9,745 bases of DNA from Porticoccaceae bacterium (GTDB lineage Bacteria > Pseudomonadota > Gammaproteobacteria > Pseudomonadales > Porticoccaceae): NCBI GenBank assembly GCA_023228865.1, contig JALOAH010000124.1:1-9745 (forward strand), read 5' to 3'. This document shows, one piece after another, positions 1 through 5,915 of the stretch (position 1 is its first letter; each line of letters opens with the position of its first letter). Under the pieces are notes generated by a model. The model saw only the letters and a program-made list of their open reading frames with translations, ran no database searches and was not told where the DNA came from. A program made the position numbers and the translations under genes.

Positions 1-54
1 CGGATCGGCAATCTCCTCTCGACCAGAAAACTCAATAACGTTACTCTTGTTCAT
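1..54 (-). CDS. IS256-family transposase, N-terminal fragment (runs off left edge)
   Basis: The first 18 codons read leftwards from an ATG at 54-52 as MNKSNVIEFSGREEIADP. From memory this matches the opening of one group of IS256-family (mutator-type) transposases, which usually continue with a Leu/Arg-rich helix. The rest of the gene lies outside the window, so catalytic residues cannot be checked. A Shine-Dalgarno-like AAGGA lies about 10 nt upstream, inside a foldback structure (56-115). It is not a copy of the second IS256-type transposase at 2832-4094, which starts differently. Only 18 residues are visible, so the family call rests on one motif. Confidence 0.6.
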   Translation of the reverse strand, partial: MNKSNVIEFSGREEIADP

Positions 55-55
55 G

Positions 56-122
56 GCGGCGTATTCCTTGGTTGGCTGATTTGTTTGGCGACTAACAATC
101 AACCAGATACGCCGCTTTTTTT
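56..122 (-). promoter_or_regulatory. Foldback leader of the left-edge transposase
   Basis: A perfect 9-bp inverted repeat (56-64 GCGGCGTAT, 107-115 ATACGCCGC) encloses a second 6-bp pair (69-74 TGGTTG, 100-105 CAACCA). In transcripts entering the transposase gene from outside, the stem would include the ribosome binding site just upstream of the ATG. Such sequestration is known for other IS elements (IS10, IS50) as protection from read-through. On the plus strand the stem is followed by seven T (116-122), so it could also act as a rho-independent terminator in that direction. The structure is seen; both functions are inferred. Confidence 0.5.
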
Positions 123-165
123 CAATTCCTCAAACACCAGATTCAGTTATAGCTCCAAGAATTCG

Positions 166-191
166 AGTATGCTATACTGCACCAATAGTAT
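166..191 (+). promoter_or_regulatory. Probable parDE promoter and ParD operator
   Basis: An extended -10 (TGCTATACT, 170-178) lies about 39 bp ahead of the antitoxin ATG, with no good -35. It overlaps a perfect palindrome, AGTAT-GCT-ATACT (166-178), and a third AGTAT half-site follows at 187-191. Repeated short palindromic half-sites over the -10 are the usual target of ribbon-helix-helix antitoxins that repress their own operon, so ParD autoregulation here is the natural inference. Confidence 0.55.
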
Positions 192-216
192 GACGAATGG
201 TGTGGAGGAGAGCAAG

Positions 217-474
217 ATGGCTACGGTACGCAAGACCATCACGTTGACTGGCCAGCAAAGTGATTGGGTCAAGGCGCGCATCACGAGTGGTGACTTTACC
301 AACGACAGCGAATATTTCCGCGATCTGATCCGGCGCGATCAGGAGCGTAATATCGGAATAGCGCAACTTCGCGCTGCCCTCGTTGATGGTGAACAAAGCG
401 GGATCAGCGAGCGAATGCCGGAAGACATTCGTCGTGCGGCCAAGGAAAGGTTAAGAGCAGATGGCCGGATATAG
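217..474 (+). CDS. parD: ParD-family antitoxin (type II toxin-antitoxin)
   Basis: An 85-residue protein starting MATVRKTITLTGQQ. The N-terminal half (about residues 3-45, including SGDFTNDSEYFRDLIRRDQ) has the ribbon-helix-helix pattern of ParD/CopG-like antitoxins: a short beta strand followed by two helices that dimerise and bind operator DNA. The charged C-terminal half (about 46-85) would wrap and neutralise the toxin. The ATG at 217 was chosen because GGAG (204-207) sits about 9 nt upstream and the length fits the family. The frame stays open back to an earlier start at 85, but that would cross the promoter. The stop overlaps the downstream toxin start by 14 bp, the usual translational coupling. 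The pair probably stabilises this IS-rich region or the replicon carrying it. Confidence 0.88.
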   Translation: MATVRKTITLTGQQSDWVKARITSGDFTNDSEYFRDLIRRDQERNIGIAQLRAALVDGEQSGISERMPEDIRRAAKERLRADGRI

Positions 475-766
475 GCTTAGCAAGCGTGCGGACGAGGACT
501 TTGAGTCCATCTACGTATACGGTGCTCTGACCTTCGGCCTGGAGCAGACCGAGGCTTACACATCCGGTATGCAGGCTCGCTTCGAACAACTCGCGGATCA
601 GCCCCTCCTATACCCCGCCATTGACCATGTGCGGCCTGGCTACCGGCTAAGCGTCTACGGTAGCCACGCCATTTACTACCGTATGGACAATGAGGGAGTG
701 TTTATCGTCCGTATTCTACGCAGCCAAGATGTCGCTACGGCAATGGTAGAAGACCATGGGCGATGA
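461..766 (+). CDS. parE: ParE/RelE-family toxin
   Basis: A 101-residue basic protein starting MAGYRLSKRADEDFESIYVY. It has the RelE/ParE plasmid-stabilisation fold signature: an N-terminal strand (YRLSKRA), a helix with the D-F-E-S-I-Y pattern, a central stretch with PLLYPAIDHVRPGYR, and C-terminal strands ending IVRILRSQD. ParE-type toxins typically poison DNA gyrase, while RelE-type toxins cut mRNA on the ribosome; the ParD partner favours the ParE subgroup. The start at 461 lies inside parD. The gene appears intact, so the module is likely functional. The target is inferred from family, not from a residue visible here. Confidence 0.87.
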   Translation: MAGYRLSKRADEDFESIYVYGALTFGLEQTEAYTSGMQARFEQLADQPLLYPAIDHVRPGYRLSVYGSHAIYYRMDNEGVFIVRILRSQDVATAMVEDHGR

Positions 767-791
767 TAGGGCCAGGATCTGTTATTAAGTT

Positions 792-1265
792 ATGAGCGGT
801 ATTTACACTCTCAATGCCCGTGGCAATTGCTTGCTCCCTGCGCTACGGGCGCACTTTTCTTGGCCTGATGCGCATACTTTCATGGAGATTCAGCACTTCC
901 ACAAGGCCTTTCTGGACATCCTGAAAACCAAAGGTATTGACTACAAGGACTTACGGGCAGCGTTGACGCCTCAGCAGAACAAGTACGAGGCCGCCTTCCT
1001 CTTCGATGAACAGCGCTGTGGCAATAGCTTCATCGCTGGGGTGGAGTGTGCGAACGCCCTATTTAAACTGCTGCCTTCCAAGACGACCCATAGTATTCTT
1101 GGTGGCGAACTAAATGATCGCAAGGACGAGATTGTCCGCGAGTTGCTGGGTGATGTTGCAGTTGTTGCCAGGGACTTGGATTTCAAGCACTCAGACTTTT
1201 GCTATGCTCTCTATGTCAACAATCTGTCCCAGGGGGTTGTAGGGTCTGTCGTCATGAAACTCTAA
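792..1265 (+). CDS. Unrecognised protein, 3' end overwritten by the IS5-family insertion
   Basis: A 157-codon ORF whose product I do not recognise. It reads as an ordinary soluble alpha/beta protein with no signal peptide or transmembrane segment. The start is uncertain. The ATG at 792 has only a distant CCAGGA upstream, and the ATG at 882 (MEIQHFHKAF) has no clear ribosome binding site, but the 30 residues before it look less protein-like. The first 150 codons, up to the TA at 1240-1241, are host DNA; the last seven residues (GSVVMKL) and the stop come from the inserted element. With the element and one TA removed, the frame would read only six more codons (EPFMMV) and stop at 2097-2099, so the insertion changes just the tail and the protein may still be made. 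It follows parE by 25 bp on the same strand. Confidence 0.5.
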   Translation: MSGIYTLNARGNCLLPALRAHFSWPDAHTFMEIQHFHKAFLDILKTKGIDYKDLRAALTPQQNKYEAAFLFDEQRCGNSFIAGVECANALFKLLPSKTTHSILGGELNDRKDEIVRELLGDVAVVARDLDFKHSDFCYALYVNNLSQGVVGSVVMKL

Positions 1266-2015
1266 ACCAAAGGGCGAGGCATCGAATTTGGGCAGCCGCC
1301 AAGAACGACGAGAGATTCTTGGCGTAGCGCGTGGCAATACCTCTCCATTGCTTGATGTACAGGAAGGCGTTCTCTACCAAGTGCCGATGGCGATACAGGT
1401 GCTCGTCATAGACACGCTTCACCTTGCGATTCCTGCGGGGCGGAATCTGCACCCGCATGCCTTGCTCCCGGGCCTTGGCAACAAACGCATCACTGTCATA
1501 CCCCTTGTCTGCCATCAAGTGCTCGGCCTTCATGCCCTCAATCAGGGTGACAGCTTCTGTGCAATCCGCCCGGGTACCCGCCGTAGCAAGAACTCTGAGC
1601 GGCATACCATGCGCATCCACGGCCAGATGTATCTTGGTGTTGAGCCCCCTTTTGTCCGCCCGATGCCCTGATTGCCTCCCTTCGCGCCTGCCGCATGCGG
1701 GTGAACCTTGCAGTGGCTGGCATCGATCATCAACCATTCGTAGTCCGGTTCATCAATCAGGCGTTCCAGCAGCGCTTCCCAGATGCCCTTGTCGCGCCAG
1801 CGGCAGAAGCGCCGGTGGGTGTTCTTCCAATCACCGTAATCGGGTGGAAGATCACGCCAGGGGGCGCCTGTGCGCAGGATCCAGAATACCGCATTGATGA
1901 AGGTGCGGTTGTCCTTGGCTATACCTCCCCACTGACCGGCCTGTCCTGGCAGGTGGGGCTCCAGTAGCGCCCAATCCTTGTCTGAGATATCGTGGCGTCG
2001 ATGGGCTTGGGTCAT
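1252..2015 (-). CDS. IS5-family (IS427-group) transposase made by -1 frameshifting
   Basis: Two overlapping frames together encode about 254 residues. Frame A starts at the ATG 2015-2013 and carries the N-terminal DUF4096-type DNA-binding domain (DISDKDWALLEPHLP, APWRDLPPDYGDWKNTHRRF) and the first catalytic Asp (MIDASHCK, D98). A -1 slip at A-AAA-GGG near 1650 joins codon 123 to frame B, giving the family-typical junction GRTKGGLNTKIHLAVDAHG. Frame B supplies the second Asp (MADKGYDSD, D170) and the Glu (HLVENAF, E215) of the DDE triad and ends WFRVS with TGA at 1254-1252, inside the terminal repeat. Without the slip, frame A runs to 1542 as a truncated protein. All three catalytic residues are present, so the enzyme should be active. 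Confidence 0.88.
1645..1653 (-). other. Programmed -1 frameshift site of the IS427-group transposase
   Basis: On the coding (minus) strand the run AAAAGGGGG lies where frame A (ACA AAA GGG GGC TCA) must pass to frame B (GGG CTC AAC ACC). A -1 slip restores the conserved KGGLNTKIHL sequence. A-runs followed by G-runs at this position are common in IS427-group elements. No sequencing-error explanation is needed. Confidence 0.75.
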
Positions 2016-2041
2016 TAGGGCTGAATCCTGGCTGGGGTTGA

Positions 2042-2500
2042 GTGCGCATTAAACCATATTTCATGACGACAGACCCTAGAGCCATTCATGATGGTTTGAA
2101 GGCGCATCCGGCATATCTGGGCTACGTGCCTTTTACTTACGACAGCCTGGCCAAGACCTTCATCTCTCTGGGGTTGGTCAATCTGGCCATAAAGTACGGG
2201 CAGACCGTCATCCTTGGGCATGAAGATGACCGCCCCAATACTGAGGGCTACAACCTTCACTTCCACGACTACACGGCGCTTGGCCTCAAGATAAAGAGTT
2301 TTCAGCTCACTGACTTCAGCACCTTTCTAGCCTACAAGCCCGAGCGGATGATTTTGGAACAATCAGACGATGACCTTGAGATCGCGCTCAGATCCATGTC
2401 CAAGGAGGTTATGATTGCTCCGCTGACCGATTTCAGGGTCCTGATAGATGACAATAAATTCAATAATTACCGGAAGGCCAAGAAAACCAAGGAAAGCTGA
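2042..2500 (+). CDS. Unrecognised protein; present start codons lie in the IS5-family element
   Basis: The open frame encodes about 152 residues, of which the first 12 (MRIKPYFMTTDP) are read from the end of the IS and the remaining 140 are host sequence beginning RAIHDGLKAHPAYLGY. It has an aromatic-rich core (YVPFTYDSLAKTF, HFHDYTALGLKIKSF) and a lysine-rich end (NNYRKAKKTKES), with no recognisable motif or membrane segment. The GTG at 2042 or the ATG at 2063 (inside the terminal repeat) could now initiate it. The native start may be TTG at 2096, overlapping the predicted native stop of the upstream ORF as TTGA, or the two ORFs may be one gene with an older frameshift. The frames differ after in-silico removal of the IS, so the insertion alone did not separate them. 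Confidence 0.45.
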   Translation: MRIKPYFMTTDPRAIHDGLKAHPAYLGYVPFTYDSLAKTFISLGLVNLAIKYGQTVILGHEDDRPNTEGYNLHFHDYTALGLKIKSFQLTDFSTFLAYKPERMILEQSDDDLEIALRSMSKEVMIAPLTDFRVLIDDNKFNNYRKAKKTKES

Positions 2501-2520
2501 CGAGAACGGGTATCGCTGAC

Positions 2521-2733
2521 TTGACCAAGGCCGAACTGGAAGAAGCCATCCGCAAGAAACTCAGGAAGAACTACTTATACAGCATGGAGTGGGTCAATGA
2601 GCCTACTCATCAGCTCAGCAAGTTCAACATCATGCTGGAGTTCTCAAGGCGCGGTGGCTTTCCCGAGCGGCTTATGGTTGCGGTGGAATACAAGCCTGCA
2701 GGCAGAGTGTTGAGATTGCTGACCGCCTCTTGA
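2521..2733 (+). CDS. Small unrecognised protein, 70 aa, TTG start
   Basis: A short ORF beginning at TTG (MTKAELEEAIRKKLRKNY...) 20 bp after the preceding ORF on the same strand, probably co-transcribed with it. An in-frame stop at 2464-2466 bounds the frame upstream. There is no in-frame ATG before residue 22 (2584) and only a weak GAGAAC ribosome-binding candidate. The charged amphipathic N-terminus and the FSRRGGFPERLMVAVEY segment look protein-like but match nothing I recognise. It ends 44 bp before the IS256-family element, so the transcript probably runs into it. A non-coding interpretation cannot be excluded. Confidence 0.4.
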   Translation: MTKAELEEAIRKKLRKNYLYSMEWVNEPTHQLSKFNIMLEFSRRGGFPERLMVAVEYKPAGRVLRLLTAS

Positions 2734-2831
2734 CGCGTAGCGTAGAGAGGGGCGGCTATTCATCGTTGCTTTTTAAAGAGCCTGTAAAAATAACTGTGTA
2801 AGCGGCAGTTTCATGTCAGACAGGCACCCTG

Positions 2832-4094
2832 TCACCAAAAAGAATAATGAACTGGTTTAATGCCGCTTTCCAGTCCCGGATGGGCATCGTACCCAATACT
2901 CTTCGTGGGGCAGGCTCTCCACTTTTTCGAGACATTCTTTAACCCCAGATATAATAACTTGCGGATCGCGTCATCGTGAGGGAATGCTCCGCGCCCCTTG
3001 ATCACCTTGCGCAGACTGTAATTCAGCGATTCAATGGGGTTGGTGGTATAGACCACCTTGCGGATCGTCAGAGGGTAGTCGAAAAACGGCGTCAGCCGCT
3101 CCCAGTTCCGCTCCCAACTGGGCGCAATCGCCGGGTACTGGTTACCCCACTGCTCCGTGAATGCTACCAACGCAGCACGACCAGCCTCTTCCGTCGGCGC
3201 GGTATAAATGGCCCGCAGCGAAGCGGCCACCGCCTTGCGATCTTTCCAGCTGACATACTTCAGGGTGTTGCGCACCTGATGCACGAGCTGGAGACGGGTA
3301 TGGGGATAAACCGATTCAATGGCTTCCGGCAGGCCTTTGAGGCCATCGACACAGGCGATGAAACAGTCCTCAACACCCCGTGTCTTCAGCTCGTTGAACA
3401 CCGATAGCCAGAAGCTCGCACCTTCGGTCTCGGCCATCCACAGGCCCAGGAGTTCCTTCTCGCCTTGCAGGTTGATACCCAGCGCCAGATACACCGCTTT
3501 GTTACGGATCGGGCCTTTCTGTCGGGATTTTACGAACAGACAATCGAAGTACAGAATCGGATAGACCGAATCGAGAGGACGAGCCTGCCAGGCCTGAACC
3601 TCCTCCAGCACGCTGTTGGTCACATTGGATATCAGCGTGGGTGAGATCTCCACACCGTACAACTCAACCAGCCCCGCCTGGATCTCCCGGGTGCTGAGGC
3701 CGCGAGCGTAAAGGGCAATGATCTTGTCATCCAGACCCTCCAGACCCTCCAGACCCTCCAGACCCTCCAGGCGCCGCTGGCGCTTGCGCACAATCTGAAT
3801 CTCGAAACGGCTATTACGGTCCCTGGGAACCTCAAGCTCCAGTTCACCTTCCGCGCTTTGTAGCGTCTTGCGGGTCTTGCCATTGCGGGAGTTGCCACTC
3901 TTACGGCCCACTGGATCATGGAAAGAGTAGCCAAGGTGATCCGTCATCTCCCCTTCGAGCGCCGACTCCAGTGCCCGTTTGGTTAGCTGCTTGATCAGGC
4001 CGTTGTCGCCGAGGAGATCGCGGGCATCTCCTTTGAAGTCCTTCAGCAGTTCGTCCAGCAGTTCCTTCTGTTTTTGTGTTAAGTCGGTCATCAT
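2832..4094 (-). CDS. IS256-family transposase with GLE-repeat expansion and frameshifted C-terminus
   Basis: A 420-residue mutator-type DDE transposase. An N-terminal DNA-binding part (about 1-105, with LGYSFHDPVGRKSGNSRNG) is followed by the catalytic domain with D184 (ILYFDCLFVK), D250 (CVDGLKG) and E355 (TTNPIESLNYSLRK). Two adjacent Met codons compete; the second (4091-4089) is 5 nt from AGGAGG (4102-4097) and is the better start, while residue numbers here count the first. Residues 109-122 are a tandem GLE repeat. From about residue 393 (WRACPTKSIGYD) the protein departs from the family. A 28-bp insertion (about 2887-2914) shifts the frame, and the canonical ending (W-TMPIRDWKAALNQF...GDRVPV, stop 2818-2816) is still legible in another frame. 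Activity is doubtful because the last 20 or so residues are replaced. Confidence 0.88.
   Translation of the reverse strand: MMTDLTQKQKELLDELLKDFKGDARDLLGDNGLIKQLTKRALESALEGEMTDHLGYSFHDPVGRKSGNSRNGKTRKTLQSAEGELELEVPRDRNSRFEIQIVRKRQRRLEGLEGLEGLEGLDDKIIALYARGLSTREIQAGLVELYGVEISPTLISNVTNSVLEEVQAWQARPLDSVYPILYFDCLFVKSRQKGPIRNKAVYLALGINLQGEKELLGLWMAETEGASFWLSVFNELKTRGVEDCFIACVDGLKGLPEAIESVYPHTRLQLVHQVRNTLKYVSWKDRKAVAASLRAIYTAPTEEAGRAALVAFTEQWGNQYPAIAPSWERNWERLTPFFDYPLTIRKVVYTTNPIESLNYSLRKVIKGRGAFPHDDAIRKLLYLGLKNVSKKWRACPTKSIGYDAHPGLESGIKPVHYSFW
3731..3766 (-). repeat. Four tandem 9-bp units inside the transposase gene
   Basis: Four consecutive copies of CCAGACCCT (plus strand), followed by a partial CCAG, encode repeated Leu-Glu-Gly in the transposase just before the catalytic domain. 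Relatives usually have a single RRLEGLDDK-like stretch, so about three units (nine residues) look added by replication slippage. The array stays in frame. Confidence 0.85.
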
Positions 4095-4150
4095 TGCCTC
4101 CTACATAGTCGGATAATAACCACTTACACAGTTTTATTTACACCCTCTCG

Positions 4151-4754
4151 ATTTTAAAAAGGTAGACTGGGAAACTTTAAAAATCCATAAAAAATTTCTC
4201 ATTATAATTTGCATGGACATCTATGAGATATCTTGACGCTTTCTGAAATTGCGAATAAGCCACCGCCTTAAAGGCGGTAGCTTCTTGCAGTAAAAACAGC
4301 AGGGTTGCCACGGTAGTCGGAACCCTTTTCTCAGTTCGCTTTCACTTTGGAAGGCTGAAGTCCTTGCTGCAGAAGATTATGTTTCATTGACGCCAACCAC
4401 GGTGCATTCGATTTAAAAACGGCGATTCAGGAAAAGAATTGATCTTCATAACCACTCTCTTCGACCCATCACCTGTAACTGTTTGCGCACATCGTTACGG
4501 ATTTTTGATGTTTCCCGGTCTTTTAGTAAAGGGCTCTACTTTAGTTTGACGTGGGAACCCGTCTTCTTAGGGCGCAGTAATGGATTAGTGGTCGGATTTT
4601 TCTGTCACTAATAAAAAATCTCGGAAGATGTCTATATCCCAGCTGGCAAAAAAGGGGTGTGTGTTGAGGCTATTTGCGCGCTTTCCATATTTGAAGAAAA
4701 AGCCGTATTGGGACAAGAATTTTTTTGTTCAAAGGTTACTGTGTGGACATGCTA
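4151..4754. other. AT-rich non-coding stretch between two IS elements
   Basis: About 600 bp with no convincing gene on either strand. It holds short relics: the hairpin at 4258-4282, a weak 6-bp stem followed by TTTT (4301-4329), a 7-bp inverted repeat ATTAGTG/CACTAAT (4584-4590, 4606-4612), and on the minus strand a 21-residue ORF (4449-4384, MKINSFPESPFLNR...) directly overlapped by an 18-residue ORF (4387-4331). Base composition is clearly poorer in GC than the flanking genes. The best reading is decayed mobile or intergenic DNA. Confidence 0.5.
4258..4282. repeat. Strong hairpin resembling an IS200/IS605-type end
   Basis: A 10-bp stem with one mismatch (AGCCACCGCC at 4258-4267, GGCGGTAGCT at 4273-4282) closes a 5-nt TTAAA loop. 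Hairpins of this very sequence style occur at the ends of IS200/IS605-family elements, where the single-strand transposase binds them. No tnpA or tnpB gene is present nearby, so this would be a leftover end. A plain transcription terminator is the alternative, but no T-run follows on either strand. Confidence 0.3.
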
Positions 4755-5912
4755 GTGTTATGTCCCATATATAACTTTACGTTCTGACTGTTGTCCCCCG
4801 TGTATCATCACGGGACAACGGAGATCAGGGCTATGGCACGACCTAACAGCGATGTGATGGTGACTGGAGAAGAACGAGAACAACTTGAATCGATTGCTCG
4901 ATCGCGGTCGTTGCCTCACGGCCTGGTTCGGCGTGCGCGTATTGTGCTGGATTCTGCCGACGGCATCGGTGCCAGCGAACTATCCCGCCGTCTTGGCGTA
5001 AGCCGACCGACCATTAGCCTGTGGCGCAAGCGCTGGCGTGAAGCTGGGCTGGCTGGATTGCACACCGAGCTCCGTCCGGGCCGACCGCGCAGTATCAGCG
5101 ATGAACAAGTCGCTGAACTGATTACGACGACGCTCGAGAGCAAACCGCTGCACACAACGCCCTGGAGCGTGCGCTCGCTGTCCGATGAGACGGGCCTGTC
5201 GCGCAGCACGGTGCATCGTTACATCAGCTTGTTTGGACTGCAACCCCATCGCAGCAAGACCTTTAAACTGTCGAATGATCCCTTCTTCGTGGAAAAGGTC
5301 CGCGACATCGTCGGGCTGTACATGAGTCCGCCGGAAAATGCGCTGGTGCTGTGTGTGGATGAGAAGAGTCAGTGCCAGGCCCTGGAGCGCACACAACCCG
5401 TTTTGCCCCTGGGACTGGGCTACGTGGAAGGGGTCACTCACGACTACGTGCGACACGGAACGACGACGCTGTTCGCCGCTCTGGATGTCGCTAGTGGTGA
5501 AGTGATTGCGCAGTGCAAAAAATGCCATCGTCACCAGGAGTTTTTGGCCTTCCTCAGCCACATTGACCGGAACGTGCCGGGCGATTTGGACATTCATATC
5601 ATCTGCGACAACTACGCCACGCATAAACATCCGAAGGTACGTGCGTGGTTGGCCAAACGATCCCGCTACCATGTTCATTTCACGCCGACCTATGCGTCCT
5701 GGCTGAACCAGGTTGAGCGCTGGTTCGGATTGATCACCCAGCAGGCCATCCGGCGCGGCTCCTTCAAGAGCGTTCCGGACTTGGTTGGACGCATCAAGCA
5801 GTACACCGAGCATTACAATCTCACCGCCCAACCGTTTGTGTGGACTGCTACAGCGGATTCCATCATCGCCAAAATCGAAAGACTATGTAAAGTTATCAAT
5901 GGGACGACACAC
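4755..5912 (+). mobile_element. Complete IS630-family insertion sequence, 1158 bp
   Basis: Terminal inverted repeats of 26 bp agree at 21 positions (4755-4780 and 5887-5912, sharing GTCCCAT and ATAACTTTAC). They are flanked by the TA target duplication expected for the Tc1/mariner-IS630 superfamily (4753-4754 and 5913-5914). One intact transposase gene fills the element. All parts needed for movement appear present. Confidence 0.92.
4790..4823 (+). promoter_or_regulatory. Foldback leader and ribosome binding site of the IS630 transposase
   Basis: GTTGTCCCCCGTG (4790-4802) pairs, with two bulged C, to CACGGGACAAC (4809-4819) around a 6-nt loop. The GGAG Shine-Dalgarno (4820-4823), 9 nt before the ATG, abuts the stem. 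Read-through transcripts would fold next to the ribosome binding site and could lower transposase translation; that role is inferred. Confidence 0.45.
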
Positions 5913-5915
5913 TAG
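4833..5915 (+). CDS. IS630-family transposase
   Basis: A 360-residue DDE transposase starting MARPNSDVMVTGEERE. It has an N-terminal helix-turn-helix region (about 45-75, GASELSRRLGVSRPTISLWR), a second HTH-like segment (about 112-135, WSVRSLSDETGLSRSTVHRY) and a C-terminal DDE_3 domain with D176 (LCVDEKSQ), D259 (ICDNYATHK) and E295 (NQVERWF). The length is normal for the family and all catalytic residues are present. The ATG at 4833 is preferred over an in-frame TTG at 4791 because GGAG lies 9 nt upstream. The last sense codon is the last triplet of the element; the TAG stop is made of the TA duplication plus one host G, so termination depends on the insertion site. Confidence 0.95.
   Translation: MARPNSDVMVTGEEREQLESIARSRSLPHGLVRRARIVLDSADGIGASELSRRLGVSRPTISLWRKRWREAGLAGLHTELRPGRPRSISDEQVAELITTTLESKPLHTTPWSVRSLSDETGLSRSTVHRYISLFGLQPHRSKTFKLSNDPFFVEKVRDIVGLYMSPPENALVLCVDEKSQCQALERTQPVLPLGLGYVEGVTHDYVRHGTTTLFAALDVASGEVIAQCKKCHRHQEFLAFLSHIDRNVPGDLDIHIICDNYATHKHPKVRAWLAKRSRYHVHFTPTYASWLNQVERWFGLITQQAIRRGSFKSVPDLVGRIKQYTEHYNLTAQPFVWTATADSIIAKIERLCKVINGTTH

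Larger units (their letters stand above)
1242..2076 (-). mobile_element. Complete IS5-family (IS427-group) insertion sequence, 835 bp
   Basis: Both ends carry a perfect 18-bp terminal inverted repeat (GGGTCTGTCGTCATGAAA at 1242-1259, its complement at 2059-2076). The element is flanked by a TA target duplication (1240-1241 and 2077-2078). Size, TA target and two overlapping transposase frames on the minus strand fit the IS427 group of the IS5 family. Perfect ends and an intact coding path suggest a recent, possibly active insertion. The IS plus the duplication is 837 bp, a multiple of three, so it did not itself change the phase between the flanking reading frames. Confidence 0.9.
2778..4150 (-). 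mobile_element. IS256-family insertion sequence, about 1.37 kb
   Basis: Imperfect 28-bp terminal inverted repeats (2778-2805, starting GAGCCTGTAAA; 4120-4147, complement starting GAGGGTGTAAA; both containing AACTGTGTAAG) bracket a minus-strand mutator-type transposase gene. IS256 elements make 8-9 bp duplications. The flanks show TTTTTAAA (2770-2777) and ATTTTAAA (4151-4158), a 7-of-8 match if the right end is placed at 4150 rather than 4147. Ends are therefore certain to within a few bases. The transposase is damaged at its C-terminus, so this copy may depend on another for movement. Confidence 0.85.

Noticed and set aside
85..216. A 44-residue N-terminal extension of ParD
   Set aside because: It would run across the extended -10 box and operator; the good ribosome binding site and family length support the start at 217.
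766..900. An integron attC site after parE
   Set aside because: Only a 6-bp pair (816-821 with 845-850) is present; no GTTRRRY core with matching arms was found, so a cassette origin for parDE is unsupported.
3731..3766. Short regular repeats as a CRISPR-like array
   Set aside because: The 9-bp units are contiguous with no spacers and lie in frame inside a transposase gene.
4584..4612. A terminator formed by the ATTAGTG/CACTAAT repeat
   Set aside because: The adjacent A-run lies on the wrong side for plus-strand termination, and on the minus strand the T-run would precede the hairpin.
4980..5831. A 283-codon open frame on the minus strand
   Set aside because: It lies wholly antisense to the intact IS630 transposase, whose DDE motifs are on the plus strand; it shows no motif of its own.
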